Positions 1 through 9,694 of a stretch of DNA of 64,000 bases are shown piece by piece (within the stretch, counting starts at the first letter, position 1; each line of letters opens with the position of its first letter). Under the pieces are notes generated by a model. It ran no database searches, was not told the DNA's origin, and worked only from the letters and a program-made list of their open reading frames with translations. Source of the stretch: Hymenobacter jeollabukensis (GTDB lineage Bacteria; Bacteroidota; Bacteroidia; Cytophagales; Hymenobacteraceae); NCBI RefSeq assembly GCF_005771675.1, contig NZ_VAJM01000011.1, positions 124,001-188,000 on the forward strand, in the 5' to 3' direction. The position numbers were made by a program, and so were the translations under genes.

Positions 1-3000
1 TACTTCTGGCACTTCTACGTCGACAACGCGGCGGGCGTGAGCCTGGCCTCGAACATCTACGTGGCGGGCAACTACTACCTGTATTCGGGCTCGTTCACGC
101 CGAGCACCTACACGGTGTTTTTCAACGGCCTGGGCGGCTACGTGCAGACGGTGGGCGGCTACACCGGCCTCTCGTTCTACGGCTGGAACATAGGCAGCAA
201 TACTGAGGTGCGCATCCTGCAGAACGTAAGCTGGCTGGGCTCGTTCGTGAACAACGGCACCTTCTACGGCTACGACCTGGTGGGCGGCGTGTACACGGGC
301 TACACCTGCTTGTTCAACGGTACGGCGGCGCAGGTTATCGGCGGCGCGGGCACCTACAATTTCTGGCACGTGACCTGGAACAACCTCGTTTCGGTGACCT
401 TGCAGACGAACGTGTACGTGCTGGGCAACTGGCTGAACTCGGGCGGCTTCGCGCACGGCGGCTACACAGTGTTCTTCAACGGCACGGTGGCCCAGACCAT
501 CGGCGGCGTAGTCAACACCGTTTTCCACCATGTGAGCGTGGGCAACCTGGTGTCGGTGACCCTGGCGCAACCGATTACGGTGCTGGGCAACTGGCTGGGC
601 ACCGGCGTATTCCTGGGCGGCTCGTACCTGGTGTACTTCAACGGCTCGGCGGCCCAGACCATTACCGCCTCGGCCGATACGCGCTTCTACAACGTCCGCT
701 TCCAGAACCCGGCTTCGGTGACGCTGCTCTCGCACCTGTACCTGACCGGTAGCTGGGTGAACGACGGGGGCTTCGTAGCCGGCGGCTACGGGGTGTACTT
801 CGTGGGCTCGGTGCTGCAAACCATTGCCGGCTCGGTGCTGACGCAGTTCCACCACGTGACCATCGGCTCGGGTGCCAACGTGCGCATCGACCGGGCCATT
901 ACGGTGCTCGGCGACTGGACGGCCAACGGCACCTTCCTGCCTAACGGCTTCGTGGTGACCTTCGCCGGCACGGTGAACCAGATTATCGGCGGCACGGCGG
1001 CAGTGATACCCTTCTACGGCATCGTCATCACCAACACGGTGTCGGTGACGCTGGCCCAGGACATCCGCGTCCGCGGCGGCTGGGTCAACAACGGGGTGTT
1101 CGTGCCGGCTACCTACACAGTGTACTTCGACGGCACGGTGGCCCAGGTTATCGGCGGCTCGGCCGTGACGACCTTCCACCATTTGAACATCGTCAATACG
1201 GTGGGCGTGACGCTCGGCGGGCCGATTTTCGTGACGGGTAACTTCGTCAACGACGGCCTATTCGCGGTGGCCGGCTACCTGGTGACCTTCAACGGCACGG
1301 TGGCCCAGACCATCGGCGGCCTGGTGGTGACGGCCTTCCAGGGCATCACCTTCAACAACACGGCCGGGGTGAGCCTGCTGAACGACATCCGGGTGCGCGG
1401 CGACTTCCGCAACCTGGCTTTGTTCACGGCCGGCGGCTACACGGTGTACTTCGACGGCACGGTGGCCCAGGGCATCTACTGCCCGAGCGGCACGCTCAGC
1501 TTCCACCACGTGACCTTCGCCAACGCGGGCGGCGTGACGCTCTACAACAACGTCTTCGTGACGGGCAACTGGCTGAACAACGGCGGCTTCCTGGCCAATG
1601 GCAAGCTGGTGACCTTCAAGGGCTCGGTGCTGCAAACCATCGGCGGCTCGGTGGCTACCACCTTCCACCACCTGACCCTGGCCTCGGGCGCGAATGTCCG
1701 CATCGACCGCGCCATTACGCTGCTGGGCAACTGGCTGAACAACGGCGCGACCTTCGTCGCCAACGGCTTGGCGGTGCTCTTCAACGGCACGGTGGCCCAG
1801 ACCATCGGCGGCACGGCCCTGACGGTGTTCCACCACCTGACCATGACCAACCTGGCGGGCGTGAGTCTGGACTACGACGTGGATTTGACCGGCAACTTCG
1901 TCAACTCGGGCATCTTCTGCGGCTGCGGCAAGAAAACCCGCTTCATCGGTACCACGGCGCAGACGATTACCTGCACCTCGGGCAACACCCGCTTCCACGA
2001 CGTCACCTTCGACAACGCGGCCGGCGTGACCTTGCTCGACGCCATCGGCGTGACGGGCAACTGGGTGAACAACGCTGGGTTTATTGCCAATGGGCAGCTG
2101 GTGCTGTTCAGCGGCACGGTGCTGCAAACCATCGGCGGCACGGCGCTGAGCACGTTCTTCAACTTGCAAATCACCAACGCCGTGAACGTGCAGCTGCTCC
2201 ACGACATCGTGGTGGGCGGCTACTGGCTGAACTCGGGCATCTTCTCGGGTAACGGCTACCTGGTGACCTTCAACGGTACGAGCCAGCAGACCATTACCAC
2301 CACCGGCTCGACGGCGAAGACCACCTTCCACCACGTCACCTGGGCTAACCCCGTGGGCTGCGTGCTGGGCGGCGACATCTACGTGATGGGCAACGGGCTC
2401 TGCAACGGGCCCTTCAACCCGGCCACCTACACGGTGTACTTCAACGGCACGGTGGCGCAGACCCTCGGCGGCTCGGCCCAGATTCGCTTCTACGGGCTGA
2501 ACGTGCAGAACACCGTGGGCCTGACCTGCAACGGTCCGGTGTACCTCTACGGCAACCTCACCAACGGCGGCCTGGTGAACGTGGGCAGCTACCCCTGGTA
2601 CTGCGTGGGCACTTCCGCCCAGACGCTCGGCGGCAGCACCACCACGCCCATCCGCTTCTACGACCTGCTGATTCAGAACAGCTCGGGCGTGACGCTGGGC
2701 AGCGCCGCCGGCGTAACCCACGTGCTGACGATGACCTCGGGCAACCTGGCTTCGGCCGGCTTCCTGACCCTGCACTCGAATGCTTCGGGCACGGCCATGG
2801 TAGTCAACCCCGTGGGCGGGGGCCTGGTGACGGGCCGCAGCACGATGGAACGCTACATCAGCGGCCCGGTGAGCGGCTACCGCCACTATTCCTCGCCGAT
2901 GCAGCTGGGCTCGGCCACCGTCAGCGAGTTTGCCGACGACCTGCCGGTCTTCGAGCTGAACCCGGCCTACAACACGGTGGGCAACACCGCCAACCCGTTC

Positions 3001-4218
3001 CCGACCTTCTACCAGTACGACGAAACCCGCCTCAGCGCGGCGGCCAACGTCTTCGACCGGGGCTGGATGGTGCCCACCGCAACGGATAACCTGCTGCCGA
3101 TGCGCGGCTACTCGGCCATGACCGACCCGACGACGACCGTCGACATCAGCGGCGTGCTGCAGAACGGCGCGGTGAGCATCCCGCTCAGCCGGGGTGGGCA
3201 AACGGGCGCGGGCTGGAACCTGCTCGGCAACCCCTACCCCGCCCCCATCGACTGGGACCTGGTGCCCGGCGCGGCCGGCCTGGACAAGGCCATGTACGTG
3301 TACGTGCCCTCGGGCCGCTACACCGGGGCCTACCGCTCGTACGTGAACGGCGTGGGCCAGAACGGCGGCAGCAAGGACCTGGCCGCCATGCAGGGCTTCT
3401 TCGTGCGGGCCACGGCGGCCGCGGCCACGGTCACCCTGACCAACGCCGTGCGCCACACCGCCTACCTGAGCCCGGCCTTCGAGCGGCAGGCGCAAACGAG
3501 CCCGGCCACCGCGCCCAAGCCCCTGCTGCGCCTGGAAGCCCGCAACGCCCAGGGGGCCGCCGACGAAACGGTGCTCTACTTCGATCCGCAGGCCGGCCAG
3601 GGCTACCAGGCAGGCTACGACGCCTACAAGGTGCAGCTCAACGGCAACGGCCGCCCCAGCCTCTGGAGCAACACCGCCACCGACGCGCTGAGCATCAACG
3701 GCCTGCCCGCGCTGGCCACGGCCGGCGTGGTGCCGCTGGGCTTGCGCGTGAGCCAGAACGGGGCGCACACGCTGGTGCTGACGGCGCTGCAGCACCTGCC
3801 GGCCGGCACCCAGGTGCTGCTGGAAGACCGCCTGCTCAACCGCCGCCAGGACCTGGCCCTGGATTCGGTGTACGCCTTCACGATGCACCCCGACTCCACC
3901 CGCCAGCGCTTCTTCCTCTGGTTCCAGCCCCGCATAACCAGCACCAGCAGCGCCCAGCCGCAAGCCAGCGTGAGTTTGTTCCCGAACCCGACCCACGGCG
4001 TGGCGACGCTGACCGTGGCCGGCCTGCGGGAGACGACGGGCACGGTCCGCGCCGAAGTGCTGAACACGGTGGGCCAGGTGGTGCGCACGCTCAGCCTGCC
4101 AGTGCGCCAAGGCGTCATCACACAGGAGCTGAACCTGCGCGAGCTGCCCACCGGCGTGTACACCCTGCGCCTGCACTCGAATGGCGGCACGGTGGTGCGC
4201 CGCCTGGTGAAAGACTAA
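1..4218 (+). CDS. Giant repetitive T9SS-secreted surface protein (5' truncated by window)
   Basis: The frame is open from base 1, so the gene begins upstream; the GTG at 37 is internal to a repeat. About residues 1-900 are some 16 tandem modules of 55-60 residues. Each has a core like FNGTVAQTIGG, then FHHVT, a hydrophobic strand and GNWVNNG, and is probably a beta-strand repeat. After this comes a non-repetitive region, and the last ~75 residues are a type A T9SS sorting domain (SLFPNPTHG, then LPTGVYTLRL, ending in VKD). The protein is therefore likely exported by T9SS and held on the surface or released. The repeats are very similar at DNA level, suggesting recent duplication or conversion. 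An adhesin or surface-layer role is inference. A strong terminator follows. Confidence 0.85.
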   Translation, partial: YFWHFYVDNAAGVSLASNIYVAGNYYLYSGSFTPSTYTVFFNGLGGYVQTVGGYTGLSFYGWNIGSNTEVRILQNVSWLGSFVNNGTFYGYDLVGGVYTGYTCLFNGTAAQVIGGAGTYNFWHVTWNNLVSVTLQTNVYVLGNWLNSGGFAHGGYTVFFNGTVAQTIGGVVNTVFHHVSVGNLVSVTLAQPITVLGNWLGTGVFLGGSYLVYFNGSAAQTITASADTRFYNVRFQNPASVTLLSHLYLTGSWVNDGGFVAGGYGVYFVGSVLQTIAGSVLTQFHHVTIGSGANVRIDRAITVLGDWTANGTFLPNGFVVTFAGTVNQIIGGTAAVIPFYGIVITNTVSVTLAQDIRVRGGWVNNGVFVPATYTVYFDGTVAQVIGGSAVTTFHHLNIVNTVGVTLGGPIFVTGNFVNDGLFAVAGYLVTFNGTVAQTIGGLVVTAFQGITFNNTAGVSLLNDIRVRGDFRNLALFTAGGYTVYFDGTVAQGIYCPSGTLSFHHVTFANAGGVTLYNNVFVTGNWLNNGGFLANGKLVTFKGSVLQTIGGSVATTFHHLTLASGANVRIDRAITLLGNWLNNGATFVANGLAVLFNGTVAQTIGGTALTVFHHLTMTNLAGVSLDYDVDLTGNFVNSGIFCGCGKKTRFIGTTAQTITCTSGNTRFHDVTFDNAAGVTLLDAIGVTGNWVNNAGFIANGQLVLFSGTVLQTIGGTALSTFFNLQITNAVNVQLLHDIVVGGYWLNSGIFSGNGYLVTFNGTSQQTITTTGSTAKTTFHHVTWANPVGCVLGGDIYVMGNGLCNGPFNPATYTVYFNGTVAQTLGGSAQIRFYGLNVQNTVGLTCNGPVYLYGNLTNGGLVNVGSYPWYCVGTSAQTLGGSTTTPIRFYDLLIQNSSGVTLGSAAGVTHVLTMTSGNLASAGFLTLHSNASGTAMVVNPVGGGLVTGRSTMERYISGPVSGYRHYSSPMQLGSATVSEFADDLPVFELNPAYNTVGNTANPFPTFYQYDETRLSAAANVFDRGWMVPTATDNLLPMRGYSAMTDPTTTVDISGVLQNGAVSIPLSRGGQTGAGWNLLGNPYPAPIDWDLVPGAAGLDKAMYVYVPSGRYTGAYRSYVNGVGQNGGSKDLAAMQGFFVRATAAAATVTLTNAVRHTAYLSPAFERQAQTSPATAPKPLLRLEARNAQGAADETVLYFDPQAGQGYQAGYDAYKVQLNGNGRPSLWSNTATDALSINGLPALATAGVVPLGLRVSQNGAHTLVLTALQHLPAGTQVLLEDRLLNRRQDLALDSVYAFTMHPDSTRQRFFLWFQPRITSTSSAQPQASVSLFPNPTHGVATLTVAGLRETTGTVRAEVLNTVGQVVRTLSLPVRQGVITQELNLRELPTGVYTLRLHSNGGTVVRRLVKD

Positions 4219-4249
4219 TCACCGAAGCACCACGAGCAACTCAGTCAGA

Positions 4250-4280
4250 CACCCCGGTAGGTTTCCTGCCGGGGTGTTTT
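4250..4280 (+). terminator. Rho-independent terminator after the giant surface protein
   Basis: A 12-bp stem (4250-4261 with 4265-4276, one G-T pair) has a 3-nt loop and is followed by TTTT. It lies 31 bp after the stop codon. Confidence 0.8.
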
Positions 4281-4362
4281 CCGTTCCGCTGCTGCCGGGC
4301 CTGCGCCCGGTTCGCGGGGCTGCAACAATAGATTCCTTTTCCCTCTCCTTCCGCTTCATTCC

Positions 4363-6348
4363 ATGTTTCGCTTGCTCCTCTGGATTGGATTGGTGGGTTT
4401 GGCGCTGGCCAGCCAGGCTCAGCCCGTGCCCCGCAATGCCCGCCTCGATTCGCTGGAAGCCCGGCTGCCCCAGCTCAGCCGCCCCGATACCAACCGCGTC
4501 CGGCACCTCAACGAGCTGGTGTGGGAAAACCGCGACAGTAACCCCCGCCGCGCCCTGCGCCTGGCCGCCGAAGCCGAAGCCCTGGGCCAGCGCCTGCGCT
4601 ACCGGCGGGGCCTGGCCAAAACCTACATTCTGCGCGGCATCATCTACGCCACCACCGGCCGCTTCGCCGAGGCCATTGCCGATTTCGACCGCTGCCGCCG
4701 CGAGCGGGCCGCCCTGGGCGACTGGCAGGGCGTGGCCGGTGCCATCAACAACATTGGGGAGGTGCAGGCCAGCCAGGGCCACTACCAGCAGGCCGTGGCC
4801 ACCTACGTGCGGGCCCTGCGGCTGGAAGAAAAGTACGGCACCCCGGAGCGCATTGCCGCCGACCTGGCCAACCTCGGCGTGGTGTACTACCAGCTGGGCC
4901 GCTACGCCCAGGCCCTGCGCTACCACCGCCGCTACCTGCACCTGCCCGGTCGCACCCCCGATGCCCACAACGACGCCCAGGCTCACTACCTGCTCGGCCA
5001 GGACTTCGCCCGCCTCGGCCCGCCCGACTCGGCCCGCCACCACTACCAGCAGGCCATTGCCATCAGCCACGCCCACACCGACCTGCACACCGAAGCCCAG
5101 GCCCAGCTCGGCCTGGGCGAGCTGCTGGTGGCGCGCCGCGACTACGCGGCGGCGGCCACCGCCCTGGGCACGGCCCTGCTGCTGGCCACCCAGGTAGACG
5201 ACGCGGCCACCCGCGCCGGCGCCCTCAGCGCCCAGGGCCGGCTGCTGCTGGCGCAGCGACAGCCCGCAGCGGCGCAGGCCGCCTTCGAGCAGGCCTACGC
5301 ACTGGGGCGGCGCATTCAGGCGCGGGAAGTGGTGCGCGGCGCGTTGCAGGGCCTCAGCACCGCCCACGCCCGCCAGGGCCGCTACGCCCAGGCCCTGCGC
5401 TACAGCGAGCAGACGGCCGCGCTCAAGGATTCTTTGCTGAACGAAGCCAGCACCCGCCAGATAACCGAAATGCAGGTGCGCTACGACACCGAGCGCCAGG
5501 CCGCCCGCAACCGCCTGCAGGCCGCCCAGCTGCGGGCGCAGCAACAGCTCATCCGGCGGCGCAACACCCAGCTGATTGGCGGCCTGGTGGTGGCCGCGCT
5601 GTTGGCGGGCCTGGCTTACCTGCTCCACACCCGCCGCCGCCTGCAGCAGCGGGTGGCGTTTGAGCAGGAGCGGCAGCAGCTGGAGCGGCAGCGGGCGGCC
5701 GCCGTGCTGGAGGCCGAGGAAAACGAGCGCCGCCGCATCGGCTCCGATTTGCACGACGGCATCGGCCAGCTGCTGACGGCCGCCAAGCTCAATCTGCACG
5801 CCCTGCAGCAGCAGCTCGGCCCCGGCCGGCCCGGCCACGAAAACCTGCTCGACAACGCCCTGGCGGTGGTCGACGAGTCGTTTCGGGAAGTGCGCGGCAT
5901 CTCCCACAACCTGATGCCTAACGCCCTGATCAAGCGCGGGCTGGCCGCCGCCGTGCGCGACTTTCTCGACAAGCTGCCCTCCGACAACGGCCTGCGCGTG
6001 GAGGTGCAGGCCTACGGCATCGACGCCACGCAGCTGCCGCCCCACGCCGAAAGCGTACTGTTCCGGGTGATTCAGGAGCTGGTGCAGAACATCATCAAGC
6101 ACGCCCAGGCTACCGAAGTCACCATCCAGCTGGTGCAGAGCGCGGCCGAGCTGACGGTGACGGTGGAAGACAACGGCCGGGGCTTTGATGCGCAGGGTCT
6201 GGAAGCCGACGTGGGCATCGGGCTGCGCAACGTGGCCACGCGCATGACCTACCTCGGCGGCCGGGCCGAACTCGATACCGCCCCCGGCCGTGGCACCACC
6301 GTCACGCTGGAAGTGCCGCTGACGGCCCCGCCCGCGCCCGCGGCCTGA
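4363..6348 (+). CDS. TPR-containing sensor histidine kinase (HisKA_3 / NarX type)
   Basis: 661 residues. An N-terminal signal-like segment is followed by tetratricopeptide-type helices (about 30-370), a coiled coil, one membrane segment (about 405-423) and a cytoplasmic kinase core. The dimerisation/phosphoacceptor motif is RRIGSDLHDGIGQLL with His464; a HATPase_c domain follows, with N-box EL.QNIIKHA and G-box DNGRGFD. The sensing part is probably periplasmic TPRs, as is common in Bacteroidota. It is about 70% identical by eye to the next gene through the kinase core, so the pair arose by duplication. The likely partner is the NarL-type regulator at 8511-9185. The signal sensed is unknown. 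Confidence 0.9.
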   Translation: MFRLLLWIGLVGLALASQAQPVPRNARLDSLEARLPQLSRPDTNRVRHLNELVWENRDSNPRRALRLAAEAEALGQRLRYRRGLAKTYILRGIIYATTGRFAEAIADFDRCRRERAALGDWQGVAGAINNIGEVQASQGHYQQAVATYVRALRLEEKYGTPERIAADLANLGVVYYQLGRYAQALRYHRRYLHLPGRTPDAHNDAQAHYLLGQDFARLGPPDSARHHYQQAIAISHAHTDLHTEAQAQLGLGELLVARRDYAAAATALGTALLLATQVDDAATRAGALSAQGRLLLAQRQPAAAQAAFEQAYALGRRIQAREVVRGALQGLSTAHARQGRYAQALRYSEQTAALKDSLLNEASTRQITEMQVRYDTERQAARNRLQAAQLRAQQQLIRRRNTQLIGGLVVAALLAGLAYLLHTRRRLQQRVAFEQERQQLERQRAAAVLEAEENERRRIGSDLHDGIGQLLTAAKLNLHALQQQLGPGRPGHENLLDNALAVVDESFREVRGISHNLMPNALIKRGLAAAVRDFLDKLPSDNGLRVEVQAYGIDATQLPPHAESVLFRVIQELVQNIIKHAQATEVTIQLVQSAAELTVTVEDNGRGFDAQGLEADVGIGLRNVATRMTYLGGRAELDTAPGRGTTVTLEVPLTAPPAPAA

Positions 6349-6422
6349 GTGCCGACGGGCGGCCCTGGGCCGGCCGCCCGGCCGCCCCGGCTGAAGTAGC
6401 TGAGGCTCAAATGTCCGATGCA

Positions 6423-6452
6423 TTGTAGTGCATGCAACAATCTGTATGTTTA
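6423..6452 (+). promoter_or_regulatory. Bacteroidota-type promoter for second kinase
   Basis: TTG (6423-6425), a 19-bp spacer and TATGTTTA (6445-6452, one mismatch to TANNTTTG) lie 46 bp before the ATG at 6499. The second kinase may therefore be transcribed separately from the first. Confidence 0.4.
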
Positions 6453-6498
6453 AGCGGGGCCCACTGAAACGGTCCTCAGTCTCCGCCGCGCTCCGTCC

Positions 6499-8400
6499 AT
6501 GCTGTCTATTTTCCCCTGCTGGCGCCGGCTGCTGCCCGCCTTGCTCGTAAGCCTGCCTCTGAACGCGTGGTGCCAGTCGCCCCCGCCCGACAGCCTCGAC
6601 CAGCGCCTGGCCGCCGCCCCCGATTCGGCCCGGCTGCGGCTGCTGCTGGCCGACGGCGAGGCCCTGCGCCGTACCTCCCCCGACCGCGCCCTGCAGCGCG
6701 CCCAGGCCGCCGTGCGCCTGGCCCGGCAACAGCATCTACTCGCTCCCGAAATAACCGCCCGCCTGCTGCAGGGCCGCCTCTACAATGCGCTGGGGCAGCA
6801 TTCGGAGGCCGCCGCGCAGCTGCACGCGGCGCAGCGCCTGGCCCAAACCAGCCGCGACACGCTAAGCCTCGCCACGGCCTACCTGCTGCTGGGCACTACC
6901 TACAAAAACCTCCAGCAGTACGCGCCTTCGCTCCAGTATGCCCAACAGGCCCGCCGCTACTACGCCCGCGCCGTGCGGCAGGGCCGGCCCGAGGCCCGCC
7001 GGGGCGTGGCCGTATCCTACAACAACAGCGGCACGGTGTACCTGGAGCAGCAGCAGTACCTGCTGGCCATGGCCGATTTTCAGCAGGCGCTACGCCAGGG
7101 CCGCGCCCTCGGCGACTCGGGCGTGGTGGTGCTGGCCCTCTACAACCTCGGCGCCATTGCCCTGCAAACCAAGCAGGCCGCCGCGGCCGAGCGCTACTAC
7201 CGCCAGACCCTGGCCATCGACCAGCAGCAGGGCAACCCGCAGGGCCAGGCCGAATCGTGGCTGAACCTGGGCGACGCGCGGCTGCAGCTCAAGCGCCACC
7301 GCGACGCCGAGCAGGCCTACGGCGCGGCCCTGCGGCTGGCCCGGCAGGTGGAGGCCCGCCCGCTGATCCGGGTGATTTACGACGGCTTCGCCTCGCTCTA
7401 CGAAGCCACCGGCCGCTACCAGGACGCGCTGCGCTGGCGCACCCGCTTTCAGAACCTGAACGACTCGCTGTACCAGGCCGAAGCCGCCGAACAGGTGACG
7501 GAGATGCGCACCAAGTACGAAACCGAGCAGAAGGACGCCCAGAACCGCCTGCTGCGGCAGCAGAAGCAGCTGCAGCAGGCGCAGCTGCGGACCCAGCAGC
7601 AGGTTATCCGGCGGCGCAACACCCAGCTGCTGACCGGCCTGGCCCTGGCGGGGCTGCTGGCCGCCGTGGGCTGGCTGCTCTACACCCGCAACCGCCTGCG
7701 CCAGCAGGTGGCCTTTGCCCAGGAGCGGCAGCTGCTGGAGCGGCAGCGGGCGGCCGCCGTGCTGGAGGCCGAGGAAAACGAGCGGCGCCGCATCGGCTCC
7801 GATCTGCACGACAGCGTAGGCCAGCTGCTCACCGCCGCCAAGCTCAACCTGCACGCCCTCGGCCAGCAGCTCGGCCCCCGGCTCGATGGCCAGCAGGTGC
7901 TGCTCGACAACGCCGTGGCCACCGTCGACGAGTCGTTCCGCGAGGTGCGCGGCATTTCGCACAACCTGATGCCCACGGCCCTGCTGCGGCGCGGGCTGGC
8001 CGCCGCCGTGCGCGACTTTCTCGACAAGCTGCCCTCCGACAACGGCCTGCGCGTGGAGGTGCAGGCCTACGGGCTGGACGATATCCGCCTGCTGCCGACG
8101 GTGGAAAGCGTGCTGTTCCGGGTGATTCAGGAGCTGATGCAGAACATCATCAAGCACGCCCAGGCCACCGACGTAACCCTGCAGCTGGTGCGCGGCGCGG
8201 ACGACCTGACCGTGACGGTGGAAGACAACGGCCGGGGCTTCGACCCCGGCGCGCTGGCGTCGGATGAAGGCATCGGGCTGCGCAACGTGGTCACCCGCAT
8301 GGCCTACCTCGGCGGCCAGGCCCACTTCGACGCGGTGCCCGGGCGCGGCACCACCGTCACGCTGGAAGTGCCCCTGCAGGTGGCGGCCGTCGTCGATTAG
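6499..8400 (+). CDS. TPR-containing sensor histidine kinase, paralogue of the preceding gene
   Basis: 633 residues with the same architecture as its neighbour: signal peptide (ends near WCQS), TPR helices, a Gln-rich coiled coil, a membrane segment near 377-395, then HisKA_3 (phosphoacceptor His437 in GSDLHDSVGQLL) and HATPase_c (DNGRGFD). The kinase halves are nearly identical while the sensor halves have diverged. The two kinases therefore probably read different signals but could phosphorylate the same regulator. It converges with the response regulator across a long hairpin. Confidence 0.9.
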   Translation: MLSIFPCWRRLLPALLVSLPLNAWCQSPPPDSLDQRLAAAPDSARLRLLLADGEALRRTSPDRALQRAQAAVRLARQQHLLAPEITARLLQGRLYNALGQHSEAAAQLHAAQRLAQTSRDTLSLATAYLLLGTTYKNLQQYAPSLQYAQQARRYYARAVRQGRPEARRGVAVSYNNSGTVYLEQQQYLLAMADFQQALRQGRALGDSGVVVLALYNLGAIALQTKQAAAAERYYRQTLAIDQQQGNPQGQAESWLNLGDARLQLKRHRDAEQAYGAALRLARQVEARPLIRVIYDGFASLYEATGRYQDALRWRTRFQNLNDSLYQAEAAEQVTEMRTKYETEQKDAQNRLLRQQKQLQQAQLRTQQQVIRRRNTQLLTGLALAGLLAAVGWLLYTRNRLRQQVAFAQERQLLERQRAAAVLEAEENERRRIGSDLHDSVGQLLTAAKLNLHALGQQLGPRLDGQQVLLDNAVATVDESFREVRGISHNLMPTALLRRGLAAAVRDFLDKLPSDNGLRVEVQAYGLDDIRLLPTVESVLFRVIQELMQNIIKHAQATDVTLQLVRGADDLTVTVEDNGRGFDPGALASDEGIGLRNVVTRMAYLGGQAHFDAVPGRGTTVTLEVPLQVAAVVD

Positions 8401-8429
8401 AGGCTGGTGCGCCTGCCAGAAGCATGCCG

Positions 8430-8489
8430 AAACGAGCGGGGCCGGCTGCCTTCTCGCGTAATGCGGGAGGCGGCCGGCCCCGCTCGTTT
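8430..8489. terminator. Bidirectional terminator, 21-bp stem
   Basis: Arms 8430-8450 and 8469-8489 pair over 21 bp with one G-T pair. They begin with AAA and end with TTT, so the hairpin can stop transcription of both the kinase (+) and the response regulator (-). Confidence 0.8.
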
Positions 8490-8510
8490 GGCTGGGTACC
8501 GAACCTGCGT

Positions 8511-9185
8511 TTAGAGCAGGATGAGCTTGTGCTTGAGCGCGTACTGAATCAGGCCGATGATGGATTTGGCCTTGGTCTTGGTGAAGATGTTCTTGCGGTG
8601 CGTCTCCACGGTCCGCTCGCTGATGAAGAGCTTTTCGGCAATGGCGGCGTTGGAATACTCGCCCGCAATGAGCTGCAGGATTTCCCGCTCGCGCGTGGTG
8701 AGGGGCACGGGCCGCTCGGAGGTGTCGCGGTTGGCGGGCACGTCGAGATGGTCGAGCAGGGTGGCGCCCACTTCGGCGTTGAAGTAGGTGCGCCCGGCCG
8801 CTGCCCGCCGAATGGCCGTGCTCAGCTCGTCGGCGGTGGTGTTCTTGAGCAGGTAGCCCGAGCCGCCGGCGCCCAGCACTTCCTGCACCGAGGCGTGGTC
8901 GTGAAACATGCTCAGGGCCAGCACCCGCACCTGCGGAAACTGCTCGCGGATGGCCCGCGTGAGCTGCACGCCCGACATCTGCGGCATGTTCAGGTCGACC
9001 ACGGCCACTTCTATTTCGGGGTGTTCCCGCAGGCGTAGCAGGGCCTCGGCGCCCGAGTTGGCCATGGCCACCACGCGCAGGCCCGGGTCGTGCCCCAGCA
9101 GCACCCGCACGCCCTCCAGCACCAACTGGTGGTCGTCGACGAGCAGGAGCGGGATACTGGTGGCTGGCGGGGATGCGAAACTCAT
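8511..9185 (-). CDS. NarL/FixJ-family response regulator with LuxR-type HTH
   Basis: 224 residues from the ATG at 9185 (MSFASPPATSI). This start is chosen because the receiver domain begins at once with LLLVDDHQ; the frame is open further upstream but that part is low in family similarity. The phosphoacceptor is Asp64 in VVDLNMPQMSG. The C-terminal LuxR helix-turn-helix has LTTREREILQLIA and ISERTVETHRKNIF. It is a cytoplasmic transcription factor, most likely controlled by one or both TPR kinases encoded convergently next to it. Its targets are not evident in the window. Confidence 0.9.
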   Translation of the reverse strand: MSFASPPATSIPLLLVDDHQLVLEGVRVLLGHDPGLRVVAMANSGAEALLRLREHPEIEVAVVDLNMPQMSGVQLTRAIREQFPQVRVLALSMFHDHASVQEVLGAGGSGYLLKNTTADELSTAIRRAAAGRTYFNAEVGATLLDHLDVPANRDTSERPVPLTTREREILQLIAGEYSNAAIAEKLFISERTVETHRKNIFTKTKAKSIIGLIQYALKHKLILL

Positions 9186-9694
9186 GAAAGGCGCGGCTAG
9201 ACGGGCGGTAGCACGAAGAAACAACATTGAACGGGAAAGACAAGGTAAACAAGTGGTTAGCGCCGGCCACCCCCGAAGCAGCTCTTGGGCTACTCCCGGA
9301 CGACCGGCGCCGTAAGCGCGCCCGGTGGGCGCGGGGCATTGGGGCAAGGGTAAGTCAGCCGTGTTTTCCCGGTGCACCCGCGGGTTCTACCAGCTCCGGC
9401 AGCGGAGTGCTGGCAGCGGAATCCTTGGTTGCGGGGCGCGGAGCAGCCGGTAAACAGTGACGGGTAGAAAGCATCGGCAGCACGGGAAATCGACGAAGCG
9501 GATTTACACAAAGAAAACCCGCTGCCACACCGGCGGCAATCCGCGCTGCCGGGCAATTTGCCCTACCCTCCGCCCCTGAGTGGTTACTGCGTACTGGTAC
9601 GGATGCCCGCGCTTTTTCTCAGCCCGGGCGCCCCCCTGCCGAACTGCGGTGCTGCCGGCCGAAAACCAGTCCCCGGTTATTCTTACTTTACTCT
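9186..9694. other. 509-bp intergenic stretch without a supported gene
   Basis: Several short frames are open on both strands but none has a recognisable product. The stretch holds the 5' side of the response regulator gene and leads into the decayed AraC gene. I see no clear promoter or repeat. Confidence 0.5.

Noticed and set aside
1258-4176. Long minus-strand open frame (972 codons) under the giant surface protein
   Set aside because: It is antisense to a clear repetitive T9SS gene; its His/Gln/Val/Ala-rich composition is typical of the reverse of such GC-rich repeats, and it has no domain.
4219-6735. Minus-strand open frame of 838 codons opposite the first histidine kinase
   Set aside because: Reverse-complement shadow of kinase codons; no recognised domain, and the plus frame has conserved catalytic motifs.
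6567-8267. Pro/Arg/Ala-rich plus-strand frame inside the second kinase
   Set aside because: Out-of-frame reading of the kinase with no family similarity.
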